64,000 bases of DNA from Cladopsammia gracilis (GCA_022457155.1 JAJGOT010000163.1:702001-766000); one strand, 5' to 3'; counted from the stretch's first letter, positions 19,457 to 31,743 are shown. Translations and numbers: made by a program. Notes: generated from the letters alone by a model not told the origin.

Positions 19457-21408
19457 AAACGTCAAAGCAATTAATTTGACTTAATATTTTCGTTTAAAAA
19501 GAAATACAGTTTGGGTTGGAAATAATTGGGATAGGTCACCGAGTGAACTTCTAATTAATATAAGAAGCTGTTTCTTCCATGTTTCGCTGTCGTTATTTTC
19601 GGTAAGCTAAATGTGCTGCGCTTTTCGAAATAAAACCTTTTGACGAGAGCTACTGTGATTAGAACAACTGGTTTTCAATACTGGAGACGATTTCCCCTGC
19701 CATCCTTAAATTACAATACATCGTCCTGTTTCTTTTTTAATGCACATGCTCATGTTGTTGTTTCTTATTCGCGGAATCATTCTACTTGTATCTCTTCACT
19801 TATCCTGGTTTAACTTCTCTGTAGGCGAACATCTGCTAAAGTCATTTTTTACATTATGTCTCATTATCGTACGATTTTACGTAGAGAAGGCATCGTGCCA
19901 GATACGAATTGACTTCAAAAGTTGATAGAGCTTGTTAAACTTAGCTATCCTACCCAAATGTTAGCTCTTTGCATGAAATATTTAGGAAAATATCAGCTAT
20001 CTAGATTGAAAACAGCATTGCACAAAGATTATCTAACATATCGGGCTCAAATTTCCCGCTAAAGCTAATTGTACCATGTCCTTTCAATATTCAGAATTGA
20101 TGTTTTGGTAGCTCGATTAGAAAATGCTAATAAGGCAAAAATTGTAAACAAATATTCGCCAATAATAAATTAAAGTCATCTTTCATTACCCGACCCACTG
20201 CATTTAACTACTCCCACCACGCAACGCTCCGTTTCCTTTTTAGCAATGTCTGAAATAAATGTACAATTAAAGATGGAGATGAAGATGTAAAATTCTCTTG
20301 TCGTGTTGAATTCGATATCTCGACATCTTAGTGTTGAACACTCGAAGATAAATTTCATATCTCCGCGCACCCTTGTATTATCTTGTATATCAGTAACAAG
20401 CGCCAAAGATGTGCTCATATATAAGCTGAATTAACTTTTCTTTCCGCAGTGAAAAACAGAACAAAACAAAACGTAAACGAAAGCAAAAAGCTTTCGGTGC
20501 CAATTTATTTTATTTTACCAGAAGAACCTATTTAGTGACCTATTTTCGAAAATCGGATTAAAAGTATCGATTTACTTTGCCTTTGACATAGTCAATTTTG
20601 AACAAAGCACCTATTTTCACCACCTTAACAATACCTGAGGAGACTGCAAAATTTTACGATAAAGTAAAATGCAGTCTATTATGTTCTTTTTAAGGTAAAA
20701 CATAACACTACTTTATACAGTGAAACTTGTATTAAGCGGACCACATTTTAAGTGGACACCATCTATTAACCAAAAATATTTATTTTGTTACTTAATGCAC
20801 TTGTTGAACTTAGAGATTCTTTAAACAAGCAAGACTCGTCAGGGGAAGGGGTTGATGGCACAAGCCCTCAAACTTTCAACAACAGGACACAGCCCAAAAT
20901 TGAAGGAAGAGGTGTTAATAATTTGAAATTATAGCTTGACCAGGAAATTTATTTAGGCCCAATACAGTAGGAATTGGAACAGTATAGTTTTTTCATCTAA
21001 TGTGATCCAAAGTGACAGGAATGCTTGTCACGTGACCTATCGCGGCCCAAACAGCAACCAATGCCCTGAATTTAACCCTTACATAAAGACCGTAACCCAT
21101 TAGCCCTTACCCAACAATCCTAAACCTAACACCAGCATAAGCTAGGCATAACCCTAGCTTTCACTCGGTGGTGTCTTAATTCCTGGTCACGTGACCTTCA
21201 TTGTTCTCTTTAAACGGACACCAGTTTCTTCGGTCCCTAAATTTTCTTCCCATATTTACTGTAAAACGAACCTGTATTCAGCGGACCCCTCTATAAGCGA
21301 ACGCTAGCGAGGGTCACGAGGGTGTGCCTCCCCGCAGGTACAATAACTCCAAAAAAGCCAGTCTAAAGCTCGTAGACCAGATCCAATTTCTTATGATTTC
21401 ATGCTGGA
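19457..21408. other. Block alpha, copy 2, no gene
   Basis: Paralogous to 670-3,040 without the two young MITEs found there (1300-1457, 1494-1684), and with several small deletions. Includes the pogo-like remnant at about 20,718-21,262. No coding region recognised. Confidence 0.5.
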
Positions 21409-21480
21409 GTACGTGAATAAAAAGCAGGTGAAAGCCGTACCTCCAGGAGAATTTAAACAAACCACTGCGCTCCATCGACT
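21409..21480 (+). pseudogene. Degraded 72-nt LRR exon (unit 2)
   Basis: Paralog of the pseudo-exon at 3,041-3,112 with the same lost acceptor (TGCTGGA) and donor (TTAAAA). It differs by single bases (TAC for TTC in the first codon). It still translates as an LRR without stops, which could be chance over 24 codons. Confidence 0.6.
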
Positions 21481-22006
21481 TTAAAAGAAACCGTCCAATA
21501 GTTATAAAACATAATTAATCATGGTATTTACTTCTTATTAACCAAGCGCGAGGGTCATACTGAGAGATTATCGCCCTCGGTCTTTCTTGTACGGACCGAG
21601 CATCCCGCGTGTATGCAGTCTTTATGACTTGTCATTCAATGTCCTCGTCATATTCACCACTCGACATTTCTTTGGCTTATTCTCTTGAACAAAAGTGACA
21701 GGGCCATGAAAATACTGACAATTGCATGCTGTAATTTCGCGAATATTTGCACCAGCAAATACCGTCTGGCTGCTTGTTGTTGCGGTCGTTGTCGAGTGGC
21801 TCGTCAAGCTGTTTTGCAGAAAAATCGTTTATTTGCCTGCGACGGTTGGCGGGTTTCTCCGAAATTCAGCAATTCTTGTTGTTGTTTTGTGCGAGGGAGA
21901 AAGGGAGAGAAGGCGCCGGCAGCGGAGACCCTAGATTGCCATTTACGTGACAGCGCTGTATCAACTGTCAAAAATAGATTGAAACAAGATCGTTTCACGA
22001 CATGAA

Positions 22007-22174
22007 CAGGGGCGGATCTAGGAGGAGGGTGCAGGGGGCGCGCACCCCCCCCCCCCCCCCCCGAGATGACCTAGTCTGCGTTGTTCGCTTTTAAAATTTG
22101 TTTACGTCACCCTTCAGTTACGTCATTCCTTAGAGGTGCACCCTCTCCAAATAAAAATCCTGGATCCGCTCCTG
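22007..22174. mobile_element. 168-bp MITE (CAGGGGCGGATC ends), 5-bp TSD
   Basis: Begins CAGGGGCGGATCTAGG and ends CCTGGATCCGCTCCTG, flanked by ATGAA (22,002-22,006 and 22,175-22,179). The paralog at 3,890-3,905 is uninterrupted (CGACATGAAACCGC), confirming the insertion. It is related to the element at 7,690-7,914 by its ends. It contains a C tract at about 22,047-22,062. Confidence 0.75.
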
Positions 22175-22511
22175 ATGAAACCGCATATTTCTTTTTCGCG
22201 GAAAGAAGCCGAATCGCCTTTCCTTGACTTTCATTGTTCTTGTTCGAAGTATCAGACCTAACGGGAAAAATAAGCTTTTATATTAGCTTTATAGTTGCAT
22301 AAAGCAAACGATGCAAAGAACACGCTTATTTCAGCCCCGTCCAGGTTTCAACTGTGTGACGTTCGTCAATAATACACGTTGCGTTGAGCCAAGAATCTTG
22401 TGATTTCAGCGAGTTGATAATCTCTTGTTCATCGCGGCTTCAGCTGACGCGTACACGATGTTGTATTTGCCTCGGTGTATTCCTTCCAAACAGTCCAGGT
22501 TTTCGTTTAAG

Positions 22512-22853
22512 TCACACGCTGTCATTCCCATTGAATTTTATTAATACTTCCACTACTCGATCGCGAATTGTGCTTTGTAGATGGGAAATAACCACAATAC
22601 TAGCGAAGCAGGTTCCTCCTTGTCGTCGTTTTCGCACCCCAATCATAAGCACAAATAGCCGAAAAATCAAACTTCTCCCGAATCCAGTTGGCAATACTAC
22701 CATCAGATCTTTACCGTCAAAAAGGTGGCGCAATGCTTTTTGTTGTTCCGACTTCAAAGTATACGCGAATCCCTTTGAACTTAACTCTGACAAAACTTGG
22801 TGCAAGCACCATTCAAAACATTTTTCTGACATTTCATCTGCTTCCGATAACAT
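22512..22853 (-). pseudogene. RecQ-like helicase fragment, copy 2
   Basis: Minus-strand paralog of 4,122-4,496 with a slightly longer N-terminus (SEKCFEWCLHQVLSELSSKG precedes YTLKSEQQKALRHLFDGKD). It has the same Walker A lysine-to-arginine change (LPTGFGRSL). A frameshift truncates it after motif Ia. It lies in the second copy of the TAGCCTG element, whose right end is at 23,124. Confidence 0.6.
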
Positions 22854-23124
22854 GCAGCATGTGTTTTTTGTTTACAAACTCGAATTGCCATTGACTGACA
22901 GATTATGCACGAAGATGACAGATAAATATCCAAGGGGCGATCTAAGCCAATGGGAATTTTCCGTACTCGTGGAGAATGTAAAAAAAAAAAAAAAAGAAAA
23001 CTAGGGGCTCCGCTGCCGGCGCCACCTCTCCCCTTCGCGTGTTCCCCTCGCGCGCGTGTCCTCGAAATTTCACTCTATAAAAAATTTCACCCCATAAATA
23101 AACCGGCAACTGCTATGCAGGCTA

Positions 23125-23720
23125 AAGTTTTTCTCACAAAGTGGTTGCTTATTTTAGAACCAGGTACCCAAATTTCGGCTTTCACGTCACCTTTGGACAG
23201 GAACTTTTCAATTTCGTTCTTTTCGAGCGGCGCCTTCATGTACCATACGTTGTTGTTTTGTTTTCGTTCACCGTGTTTGACCGCAAGGGAAAAAAGGAGT
23301 ATCGGGCACAATGATTACAACGGAAATTATCCAGGTCGCTTGTTTTCTTCGATGTGTTTATACTTTTTGTGCGTTGACAAACCTGACCATTCTTTCTTGG
23401 CTGTTGTTCGCGTCAAGCTGTAATTGTTCGCTGTCTATGAGATCTTTTGATGTATTGTGGTTGTTTTCTTCGTCTTCTTTTGGGTAATAAAATTCACTGT
23501 CTGAATGTTCTTGATGTTCGGTATCTTGGTTATTCTGTCTTTCGTCTGTTTCTTTCGAACTGAGTCAAACTCATTCACAGGATATTCTCGACGTCGCCCA
23601 TTTTGCTTCCCTTGAGTTTTTTCAAACTGGTTGCCACGCTGCTTCCCGCGCTTTGCCAGCCCGGCATCAACATCGCTTATAATTCTCGTAGGCATTACGG
23701 GAGAATCTGGCCCCGAGTAA
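23125..23720 (-). pseudogene. Crypton remnant, unit 2
   Basis: The minus-strand pieces include an N-terminal acidic/serine region (frame-shifted, 23,435-23,680) and the KAPLEKNEIEKFLSKG then NHFVRKT block (23,125-23,311). The downstream half of the recombinase, present as 3,601-3,743 in unit 1, is deleted here. This copy lacks the 2.2-kb local expansion (repeat X and tRNA-like sequence) that unit 1 carries at 5,090-7,384, and so shows the ancestral arrangement. Confidence 0.55.
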
Positions 23721-23753
23721 TAGCTAATCACAGCGCCATAAAATAATATTGAA

Positions 23754-24284
23754 TACCGTAAAGTTCGGGTCGTTACTTTCGAATTTAGCAGCCTTTTCCT
23801 ATCGCTACTTTCGCTAATTCGAGAGGTCGCTACTTTCGGGTAGCTAAAACGTGTACCGTACATGGGCCGTTCGGAAGTTGATAAAATCGCGACAAATGTG
23901 AAAACATACACACTTTTTATTTGGAGAACCTTATTACATGTTATTGTTTTGAATAACAATTCCAAAGAATCAGTCTTTGAATAATCTACATTAGCAGCAG
24001 TCGGTTGCCATTAACACCGGTAATATTAAATCGTATTGTGAGCTGTACCTTTAGGTGTAAAGATCATTATAATCATTAAAAATAAATCTCAGATCAAATT
24101 GGTATAGCTTGTTATATCTATCAATTCCGTTATCTCTTGCTAAAAATAAAAGTGAAATTACTTTTGAGGTCACTACTTTCGGAGGGTCGTTATTTTCAGG
24201 GGGTCGCTACTTTCGGGATTTGCTAACACCTGTGAAGTTTTATTGCTAATTTGAGAGGGTCGTTAACTTCGGAACTTTACGGTA
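23754..24284. mobile_element. GTTACTTTCGG-type MITE, copy 2
   Basis: Paralog of 7,977-8,522 with the same ends (TACCGTAA and TTACGGTA) but several internal deletions in the ACTTTCGGGG modules. Same relative place in the unit. Confidence 0.6.
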
Positions 24285-25496
24285 ATACATACATAATCTC
24301 TCCTGTACAAATTATCGCCACTCCTACTTTTGTAGTACTAATTGGGGATTTCCAGGTCCGATTGTAGACAAGTGTTATCTGAAATCATTCCTCTATAGTC
24401 ATATATCTGAAAATCATGATGTTGCCTTTAGAAGAAATTTTGGTATTCATTGTGTTATGAAACGACGGAATGTCAAGGAAGGACATTTTCATTCATGTCA
24501 CTGTTACCAAGCAGTTCGTTTACGGCGGTTTTCATGAAGACATATCCCTAAATGATATTTTTTTTCATTCTAATTCATTCTTGCTCTCTTGACTTCTCTG
24601 TGGTTGTTTGTTGCATTCATTTGTGTCACCATTATATAAAGTTCTGTATTTCGAGCAGAATCGTGCGCAAAATGTTCTATATTGTATCTTATGTAGCAAG
24701 CCCCAGACCGCACTATATTACACTGCGTCTGCTTAACGAAGGCTATGCATTCTGCCTCGGATTGCTGCTGCCGGTCACTGGTGTCCATTCAAATGCATTC
24801 TTTATCACCTCTGAAGTTATCGAAGTCTGGTTCTTTTTGCAGTCATCCTCCCTCGATCAGTAGTGGTACCTTTATGACTACGTACATTGTTCACCGTTTC
24901 AGGTGGCTATCCCCACATATTCCTCTGAGAATATTGGAAATCAAGTTTTAATTGCCGTAATTTATTTATTAATGAATTGTCTTTTTTCTCATATCAAGCC
25001 AGAAATACAGAAACCTTTCAATTAATACTATATTATTTCTTAAAGCGAATTGAGGGGCGCCTTGCAAACTTTCCGTTCTCTTGTTTATGAAGAAAATCCT
25101 CAAGGTTACTTATTCTATTAGCAACCCCTCCTCCCCCCCCCCCCCCCCCCCCCGGCCAAAAAGGGTCAAGTTTTCAGAATATTGTTTGCATAAGACCCTT
25201 GTACCAAGACAGCGACGAAAAATACGCAGCCTTTATTCACGGCATTAAAAAGTAATTTTAAGTCACGTTAGCAATTATGCTTTGTTGGTTGTGCTCGTTT
25301 TCGTAACATTCTGTTAACGCCCATCAGGTGCAGTGCCAAAATTCCAACGGGTATAACCTTTAACTGGATAAAATACCCGTGCGAATAGTACGGTGATTAT
25401 GCTGACTAATGCCTTTTCAAATTATGTGGGGAAAATGATAGAAATAAAATAAGTGAACTTATAACTAATGCAGGGGTTGTTATTCCGTGCTGCTAG
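24285..25496. other. Spacer, unit 2; no gene recognised
   Basis: Up to about 24,555 it is paralogous to 8,523-8,690 plus 10,067-10,190. About 24,556-25,083 is private to this unit. It has short ORFs on both strands, and I could not match any of them to a family. A C tract at about 25,131-25,153 marks the point where unit 1 suffered its deletion. The rest leads into the LRR exon acceptor. Confidence 0.4.
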
Positions 25497-25568
25497 GAAC
25501 TTGCAAAACAATCAGTTGAAGGACTTACCAACAGCAGTGTTTGGACAAAACACTGCGCTTAAATGGCT
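25497..25568 (+). CDS. LRR exon, type B-prime
   Basis: A 72-nt phase-2 exon between TGCTGCTAG and GTAAGTAA. It encodes NLQNNQLKDLPTAVFGQN then TALKWL. It is the most divergent of the type B exons but keeps every LRR consensus position, which suggests an older duplicate kept under constraint or simply little decay. The equivalent exon in unit 1 was deleted at the poly-C tract (10,242). Confidence 0.65.
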
Positions 25569-25800
25569 GTAAGTAAAGCTCTCAAATTATTACATAACAA
25601 TGTTACTCCTATTTTTATTACCTGATATAAAATAAGAATGTCATCACAAGTATAAATATGTCCTCTGCTCTGTACAAATTGTCAAAATTCTTAATTTGGT
25701 TCATACTTCACCCACGTTTCACTAACGACCTTTAATTTATATTCCCGGAAATGGTAAAATACTTAAAGTACGAATAAAGAACATTCGACGATAACATTAA

Positions 25801-26005
25801 AAAGAAAAGCATGTATAGTTACATTTTCTTAGCGGTGCCCTTGGTGCAGAAAAATCAATCAGGTGGAGTGGTGTTTTATTTCTAACGCCTCCACCAAAAA
25901 GAAAAGCATGTATTACATTTTGTTAGCGGTACCCTTGGTGCAGAAAAAAACAATCAGGTGGAGTGGTGTTTTATTTCTAACGAAAAGAAAAGCATGTATA
26001 CATTA
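25801..26005. repeat. Tandem repeat of about 86-97 bp, 2.3 copies
   Basis: GAAAAGCATGTAT recurs at 25,804, 25,901 and 25,987, with the intervening words CTTGGTGCAGAAAAA, AATCAGGTGGAGTGG and TTTTATTTCTAACG. Only in unit 2. No coding role seen. Confidence 0.7.
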
Positions 26006-26590
26006 CTTCGTCGCTTCGTCGCTGAATATTTTGCCGTCGTTTGCTGTCTCTGTGACGAGTTAGTTGTTTTCTTCTATGTGGGACCTTTGGCGGCTGGAAT
26101 GTCACTTTAAAATGTTCTGTTCTCTTCTCATACAAACAATTGCGTTCGTTTGTGGAAAAAAAATATGAGGATAAGTTGGCGATCCAAAGCTAATGAGGCA
26201 GTCAATTAATCCATAATTCCTTGCCCGTGTCCATACCACCCATTTATAAATAGAGTAATGGGTTGAATCGCTTACCAAAGCAAAAAAAAATGTGTCTCTT
26301 GAGAACTAGCCAGTCACATTCCTTCCGTTGTCGTTGTCGATCGCTAAACAGAAGACCCAGGTTTCGTAATTTAGTTATTATTGCACCTTCGCCATTTGTG
26401 TTACCCTTAGCGATGTTAACAAGACCAAGTAAAGTGCGACCTCACAGAATTACTACGGATATTCAAAATCGGTATTACAACCAGTATCTCCTTCTGTCCA
26501 AGCATGGCTGTCACCCTAGCGACTCGTAAACGATAAGAAAATAGAACTGTATGACCGCAGTCTATGAGAAGTTTGACATTGCCCTCTTAG
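26006..26590. other. Block gamma start, unit 2
   Basis: Paralogous to 10,262-10,847; no gene. It is interrupted after CTCTTAG by the TTAA MITE. Beyond it (27,516) the paralogy resumes but soon skips about 700 bp (equivalent of 10,886-11,590). LRR exon A is therefore missing from this unit. Confidence 0.5.
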
Positions 26591-26594
26591 GTAA

Positions 26595-27511
26595 CCCTAT
26601 TCAGACTGGGCTTTTTTAGGCAATCTGTGACTGGAGGGGGGGGGCTCCTCGGACCCCCCTTCATATCTCTGGAACCAGTAAGTCTAGGACCATGAAATTT
26701 TCACATAATGTTCATCTCCATACAAGGAAACCTCACACCCAGTTTTGACCTGCCATACCCAATTATGACGTCACAGTGACGTAATTTTTGTTTTTCCGAC
26801 GTTTCTTTGATATTTTTCCATCCAAATACTTAAAATACCAAATATAACTGTAAAATCATCTCTTTAATATTAAAACATAATAAATACAAACAAGGACACA
26901 CTTTTAAAGCGAGAAAAGGCAAAAAAAGGCGATAAAACTATAATTTTGAAATAATTGTCCGCCATCTTGGATCCGCCATCTTGGATTTCCTTTTTTTTCG
27001 TTTAAATTAAAATTTAAAAAATATCTAAAAGAGAAAAGAATCAGAATGTATAAAATACGTATCAAACTAATGTCTATTATCCAAACAATGAACTTAGAAG
27101 CGTTATTTAATAAATAGTACAAAATTTTTCTCTATAAGTAAAAGTGAGCAAAAATTTACCTACCCCTCCCCCCCAAATATTTGATGTTAAAAGTTTTTGA
27201 TGTCTTTCAAGAACTAGTCCCAAGAAAAAACTATTCTAATAAGGAAATGCACTATAAGTCAAAAAACAAGATCTTAAAATAAAAAATTCACCATATTTTA
27301 ATATTTTGAAAACCTATGTGTCAAAAACCGGTTGCCATGGCAACATGGTTAATCACACTGACATGTTATGGATACCAAAATGTCCCTAGATAAATTCTAG
27401 GAAAAGTCAGAAAATTTCAGCCTCATAGCTATTTCGGTGTAAGAGTTATTACAATTTTACTGGAGGGGGGGTTCGAAAAGCCCCCCCCCCCCCCCCCAAG
27501 TCTGAATAGGG
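26595..27511. mobile_element. 917-bp TIR element, TTAA target site
   Basis: Ends CCCTATTCAGACT and AGTCTGAATAGGG, with adjoining G/C tracts. The flanks are GTAA (26,591-26,594, mutated from TTAA) and TTAA (27,512-27,515). The uninterrupted site is visible at 10,841-10,860 (CTCTTAGTTAAAGAAACG). piggyBac-like target; no transposase coding. The interior has paired CCGCCATCTTGGAT words at about 26,961-26,988. Confidence 0.75.
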
Positions 27512-27515
27512 TTAA

Positions 27516-28447
27516 AGAAACGTCTACCGTCATGACCTACGAAATATGTATAGTGCACGGATTGCGGATTTCAGCGATCGCGGATTTCAAAATTACCGTG
27601 GATAGCGGATTAGCCGACAATTTTGGCCCGGATTCCGGACTTTGTCTTTCTAGAAGTTCGGATTGTGGATCTGATCATTAATTTTTTGGTCGGCCTTTGA
27701 CGGTATGTTGGTGTTTTTTTCGACTTCGTTTTTCAGTTTTACCGGCAAAGGCAGAAAACTTCGAATAAAATTTATATACTGCACAAGAAAAACAAAACAA
27801 ATCAATATATGTATATACCCGTGTGCAGTATATTTATACTGCGGAAACTATTCATGTAATGCGAATCCGGATTTGAACGAAAATAACTCGGATCGGCGGA
27901 TTTGCATACCCCTATTCACCCCTCTCACAAAAATAATGTTTTTCCTGGCATGTTCCCTTGTCTTTTTCCCCACCCCCACCATCACTTTGATAATGGTGCG
28001 CCCCTTTACGGCGGGGTCAAGCCACCCTTCCAAGGGATCATTAAGGGGTGGCATTTGTGACTATATTTCATGAATGTTAAACGAAGAGTTTTTCAACTGT
28101 TTTGATGTAGCCCGGATGTAAGCGTGTTCGTGGGATTTAGATTAAAGTTGGCCTTCGAGTTGTTCAGTTCCCCTTGGTTCTTTCTCTAGCTAGCCTTGGT
28201 TCGTCTGGCCAAACACATCGTCACAGCATTTTTGGTTATTTTATATGTCGTGCTTGCGGTGTGTTGTTATTGAACAGCTTAGGTTTGGTTTTAGCATGTC
28301 CACCCCAAACATCTTCGGATGTTTCTCGGAAATCATCGGATAAAATTCGGAAAATGATCGGAAACGTTCATACAACCTTCGCACAGTATTCGGAGATTTT
28401 CGACAATCTTCGACAATCTTCGGAGAAATGTTGTTTATATTATAGTC
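27516..28447. other. Block gamma end, unit 2
   Basis: Paralogous to 11,590-12,539, with the left-truncated GGTGAATAGG MITE and the TTCGGA-rich stretch. No gene. Confidence 0.45.
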
Positions 28448-28656
28448 CCAAAAGCTGCTAGTGGCGAACTACTCAGAAGAATTTACAACTCGCACCTGGA
28501 AGTTAATGGTTGCCTTAACAGAGCGCGCGAGTGTCTTAATTGGCCTGGCATGACAGGGGACAACAAGAATCATGTGTCAACCTGTGAAGCTTGCAGAGAA
28601 TATGAGCGGGGCCAGACCAAGAAAACATACATGCATACATATTTATTATATACATA

Positions 28657-29296
28657 CTGAGATTTACACACCAGAAAACTATGAGATAAAAATCGTCCCT
28701 TCACGCATGACAAGCCATCCTATTGGTCATACGATTTTCCTCACTAGTAAAGAATATCGTATGACCAATCAGAATCGCGATACGACATTTTTCACTAGTG
28801 ACAAAAATCGTACACGGGAATTCTTGCCATTCGGTGTGCCTTTGCCCTCCTTGAAGACGACAAAAGGGTTTAAAGTTCCATTACTTTAATGAAAAATTCG
28901 GATTCCTGCGGACCTAAAGAAAAGAACTTTAACAGATTTTGCTGAAAGGGAAAATATACGTTTAACAGGAGAAAGAATAAGGTTAAAAGAAGCTAAAAAA
29001 AAAACAATTAAATCGCCAAACGTGCAAGCAAGTTTGAACTCTCGCCATTTGTTGTTATCAAAGCGGCAAAAATTCAACACACAGGTACGCAAACTTGCTT
29101 TGTTTTTGTCGTAAAGTGTCTTATTATGTATAGTCTTGTTATAGTTTTGGAAAAAAATATTGTCGTGGTTATTTTTGTTGGATGTGTGAATTTTTCCTCT
29201 TGGAAGTTGAGTCTGACAATAAACCAAAAATCATTCTAATGCAAAGTGTTGATAATTTAATCGTTTCGTCTTGTTTTTCTGTTGTGTAAATCTCAG
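28657..29296. mobile_element. Foldback element in gypsy copy 2
   Basis: Inverted ends CTGAGATTTACACACCAGAAAA and the near-complement TTTTTCTGTTGTGTAAATCTCAG; absent from gypsy copy 1. Interior has paired TCATACGATTTTC and ATCGTATGACC words. No recognised ORF. Confidence 0.6.
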
Positions 29297-29321
29297 TATG
29301 CATATAATAAACAAATTACAT

Positions 29322-29457
29322 CACGGTTCGTTCGCTTGTACGATTTTTATTCACTCGTTGCAAAGAATCACAAACTCACTCGCTCGCAAAGCCTCGCTCG
29401 TTCGTTTGTGATTCTTCCCAATTCGTGAATAAAAATCGTACGCGCTCACCAACCGTG
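29322..29457. mobile_element. 136-bp palindromic MITE
   Basis: Starts CACGGTTCG and ends CAACCGTG. The arms contain GTACGATTTTTATTCAC and its complement and almost meet in the middle. Absent from gypsy copy 1. Confidence 0.6.
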
Positions 29458-30123
29458 AAGTAACCTCTATATACTTTATTCGTCCCAAAAGGGCTTTTCG
29501 GAATAAAGAATAAATTACGCTGCTAATTAACAAGTAAATAGATAACTAATTGATAATTAATTAATCATCACTATGTAAATTAAATTAATAAAATAAAAAA
29601 TAACAAGAGAAAAAGGCAATTAAGTCTCTAAGAAAATTGAGATTAGGCTCCCCTTGAAGTAACGTTGAAGTCCTTTAGTGTCAGTTTCCGCACTCATAAG
29701 TCATGAAACACCAAGTCGGCCATGGCAGTTCGTTGCAGCTGATCTCTTTGAGTTGGACGGAAAGAGCTACTTGGTGACTTCCGACTATTTCAGTGATTTC
29801 TTCGAACTCGACCATCTCAGAAGCATAACTTCAGTGGCAGTGATTAAGAAGCTCAAAGCCCATTTCGCGAGGCATGGTATTCCAAAGCACCTAGTCACCG
29901 ACAACGGACCATAGTTCGTTTAGCGCGATTTCATAAAAATTCTCCAGGGAGTTGGACTTTGATTATCGTACAAGCAGTCCTCATCACAGCCAAGGAAATG
30001 GCAAAGCTGAGAGCGCAGTCAAGGAGGCAAAGAAGATCCTTGTTAAGTGTAAGAAGACTGGCTCGGATACGTTCCTCTCCCTACTGGATCATAAGAATAC
30101 GCCGCCCGCTGGTGTTCAAATTA

Positions 30124-30490
30124 GGGAGCTTAAGTAACCACGACGGCGACGGCAGCGAGAACGGTACAAAACAACAGGTTTAATGAGCGAAAACAATGCC
30201 TCTGCACGTGCGTTTCACGTTTTGGTACATTTCTTTGCCGTTCTCTGCAAAACAACAACGTCAAATAATCAAATTATAGGTTTTGTGGAAAACGCGAACA
30301 CGATGATAAATTTTCCTTTCTCCATTTGAACTGGAAAGCCATCCCTTCAAATTCAGCTCCTGGACAATCCGGTCACATAAGACAAACTAATTAACAAATT
30401 GGAACAACTGCTTAGTAGTTTAAAATAGCGCGAATCCTTTTTTCAAGTGACGTTTTCCTTGGCGTTGCCGTCGTCGTTGCTTAAGTTCCC
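30124..30490. mobile_element. MITE (GGGAGCTTAAG ends), copy 2
   Basis: Paralog of 13,377-13,742 at the same integrase position, with CTTAAGTTCCC as right end. The left flank here is ATTA, which favours a TTA or TA target. Confidence 0.65.
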
Positions 30491-31239
30491 TATTAGCCCG
30501 GCCCAACGCCTTCTTAGTAAAAGAAAAAGAAGAAGTCTATTACCTATGTCCGCTGCACTGCTGAAACCCAAAATAGTTGACGAAGATGTGAGTCGTGCGA
30601 AACTTTGTTCGCGCCAGCAACAACAGTCTCGTTTCTATGACAGAAATACTCGTGATCTTCCACCCTTAGACCCTGGCGACCCTGTGAGAACCAAGCCCTG
30701 GCAAATGGGAAAGAAAGAGTGGCAGAAATGTGTCAGAAAACGCTTAGATCAGAAGTCTTATGAAGTTGAGCTTCCACAAGGCGTCCTACTTAGAAACAGG
30801 ATACCCCTTAGGAAGACCAGTGAACCGGCTCCTAAAGTTGGTGACACTCGTGATGAGCAGTATTACGAATCACAATCTCAAGCTCCCGCCAGTGAGACTC
30901 TGGAACAGTCTCATGAGCCGCAGTCTCAAGCTACCACTGAAGTTCACCCGCGCGCTATTCCTAGGAGCGCACCCGAATTAAGAAGATCTCAGAGCGTCTG
31001 CCAAGTCCCAAAACATCTTAAGGACTATGTTCTAACCTAAGCAATTAAGCCGCTAACTGTCACAGCTTAGGGACTCGTATTTCTTTTTGCGACACGTGTA
31101 TTTACTTTTTTTCATAATAGAGAGGGTGTCATAATGTGTTAAAAATGCGTAATTTATTATTATGTGTAATTTATTATTCGACAGCAAGTGTTTAAGTGTC
31201 AGTCTCGAGGTGTCCGATTCGAGTTATGATCTCAGTTTA

Positions 31240-31743
31240 TTAAAGCTTTTCCTTCGCTTTTACGAAGTTTTCCGTGCTAATATTACAGTGTTCTTCCCTG
31301 AAATATTTGTACGATTTTAAGCTTTCATTGTCTTTGTGTCCGTTTCGTTGGGCCACAAAGTTATTTGGTGTGTTTGCATGAAGGAGCCTTGAAATACAAC
31401 TTTTCCTCACAGGGTGGTTGCTTATTTTAGAACCAGGTACCTGAATTCCGGCTTTCAAGGCAGATTTGGACAAAACACTTTTTAATTTCGTTTCGTTGTT
31501 GATTTTGGTTCACCGTGTTGCAAGGAAAAAAGGAGCATCGGGCACGTTTATCACAACGGAAAGTGTCAGGTCGCTTGTTGTTTTCTTCGATGTGTTTCTA
31601 CTTTTCTTTTGGTTCCAATAAAATGCACTGTCTGAATGTTCTTCATCTTCTGTATCTTTGTTACTGTTTCTTCCATTTTGCTTCCCTTGAATTTTTTCAA
31701 ACGTTGCTACGCTGCTTCCCGCGTTTGGACAGCAGGGCATCAT
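31240..31743 (-). pseudogene. Crypton remnant, convergent with gypsy copy 2
   Basis: The C-terminal frame (31,473-31,240) reads SKSALKAGIQVPGSKISNH then PVRKSC, later RNGHKDNESLKSYKY, with stop after KAKEKL. The H-x-x-R, GH and tyrosine positions are kept. The N-terminal piece (31,743-31,510) is in a different frame, with HSDSAFYWNQKKSRNTSKK. It lacks the central region of the recombinase. Same structure as 14,464-14,935. Confidence 0.6.

Larger units (their letters stand above)
28448..31040 (+). pseudogene. Ty3/gypsy pol 3' fragment, copy 2
   Basis: Same content as 12,540-14,262: zinc-binding region (28,448-28,620), integrase core (about 29,700-30,120) and C-terminal tail (30,491-31,040). 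The core has two in-frame stops where copy 1 has glutamine and serine codons, just after VTDNGP. Three inserts break it: the same AT-rich insert as copy 1, which is further expanded by two foldback elements (28,657-29,296 and 29,322-29,457), and the GGGAGCTTAAG MITE (30,124-30,490). The tail is slightly longer than in copy 1 because copy 1 lost the words TSEPAPKVGD. Not functional. Confidence 0.7.

Noticed and set aside
22384..23004. 206-codon + strand frame
   Set aside because: It is antisense to the helicase fragment and spans the low-complexity region; the paralog at 4,100 is much shorter, so it is a shadow.
24570..24788. Minus-strand frame with QQQSEAECIAF, resembling the RNase H end of copia-type pol
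   Set aside because: Only one short word resembles that family; the flanking residues do not match, so it may be chance.
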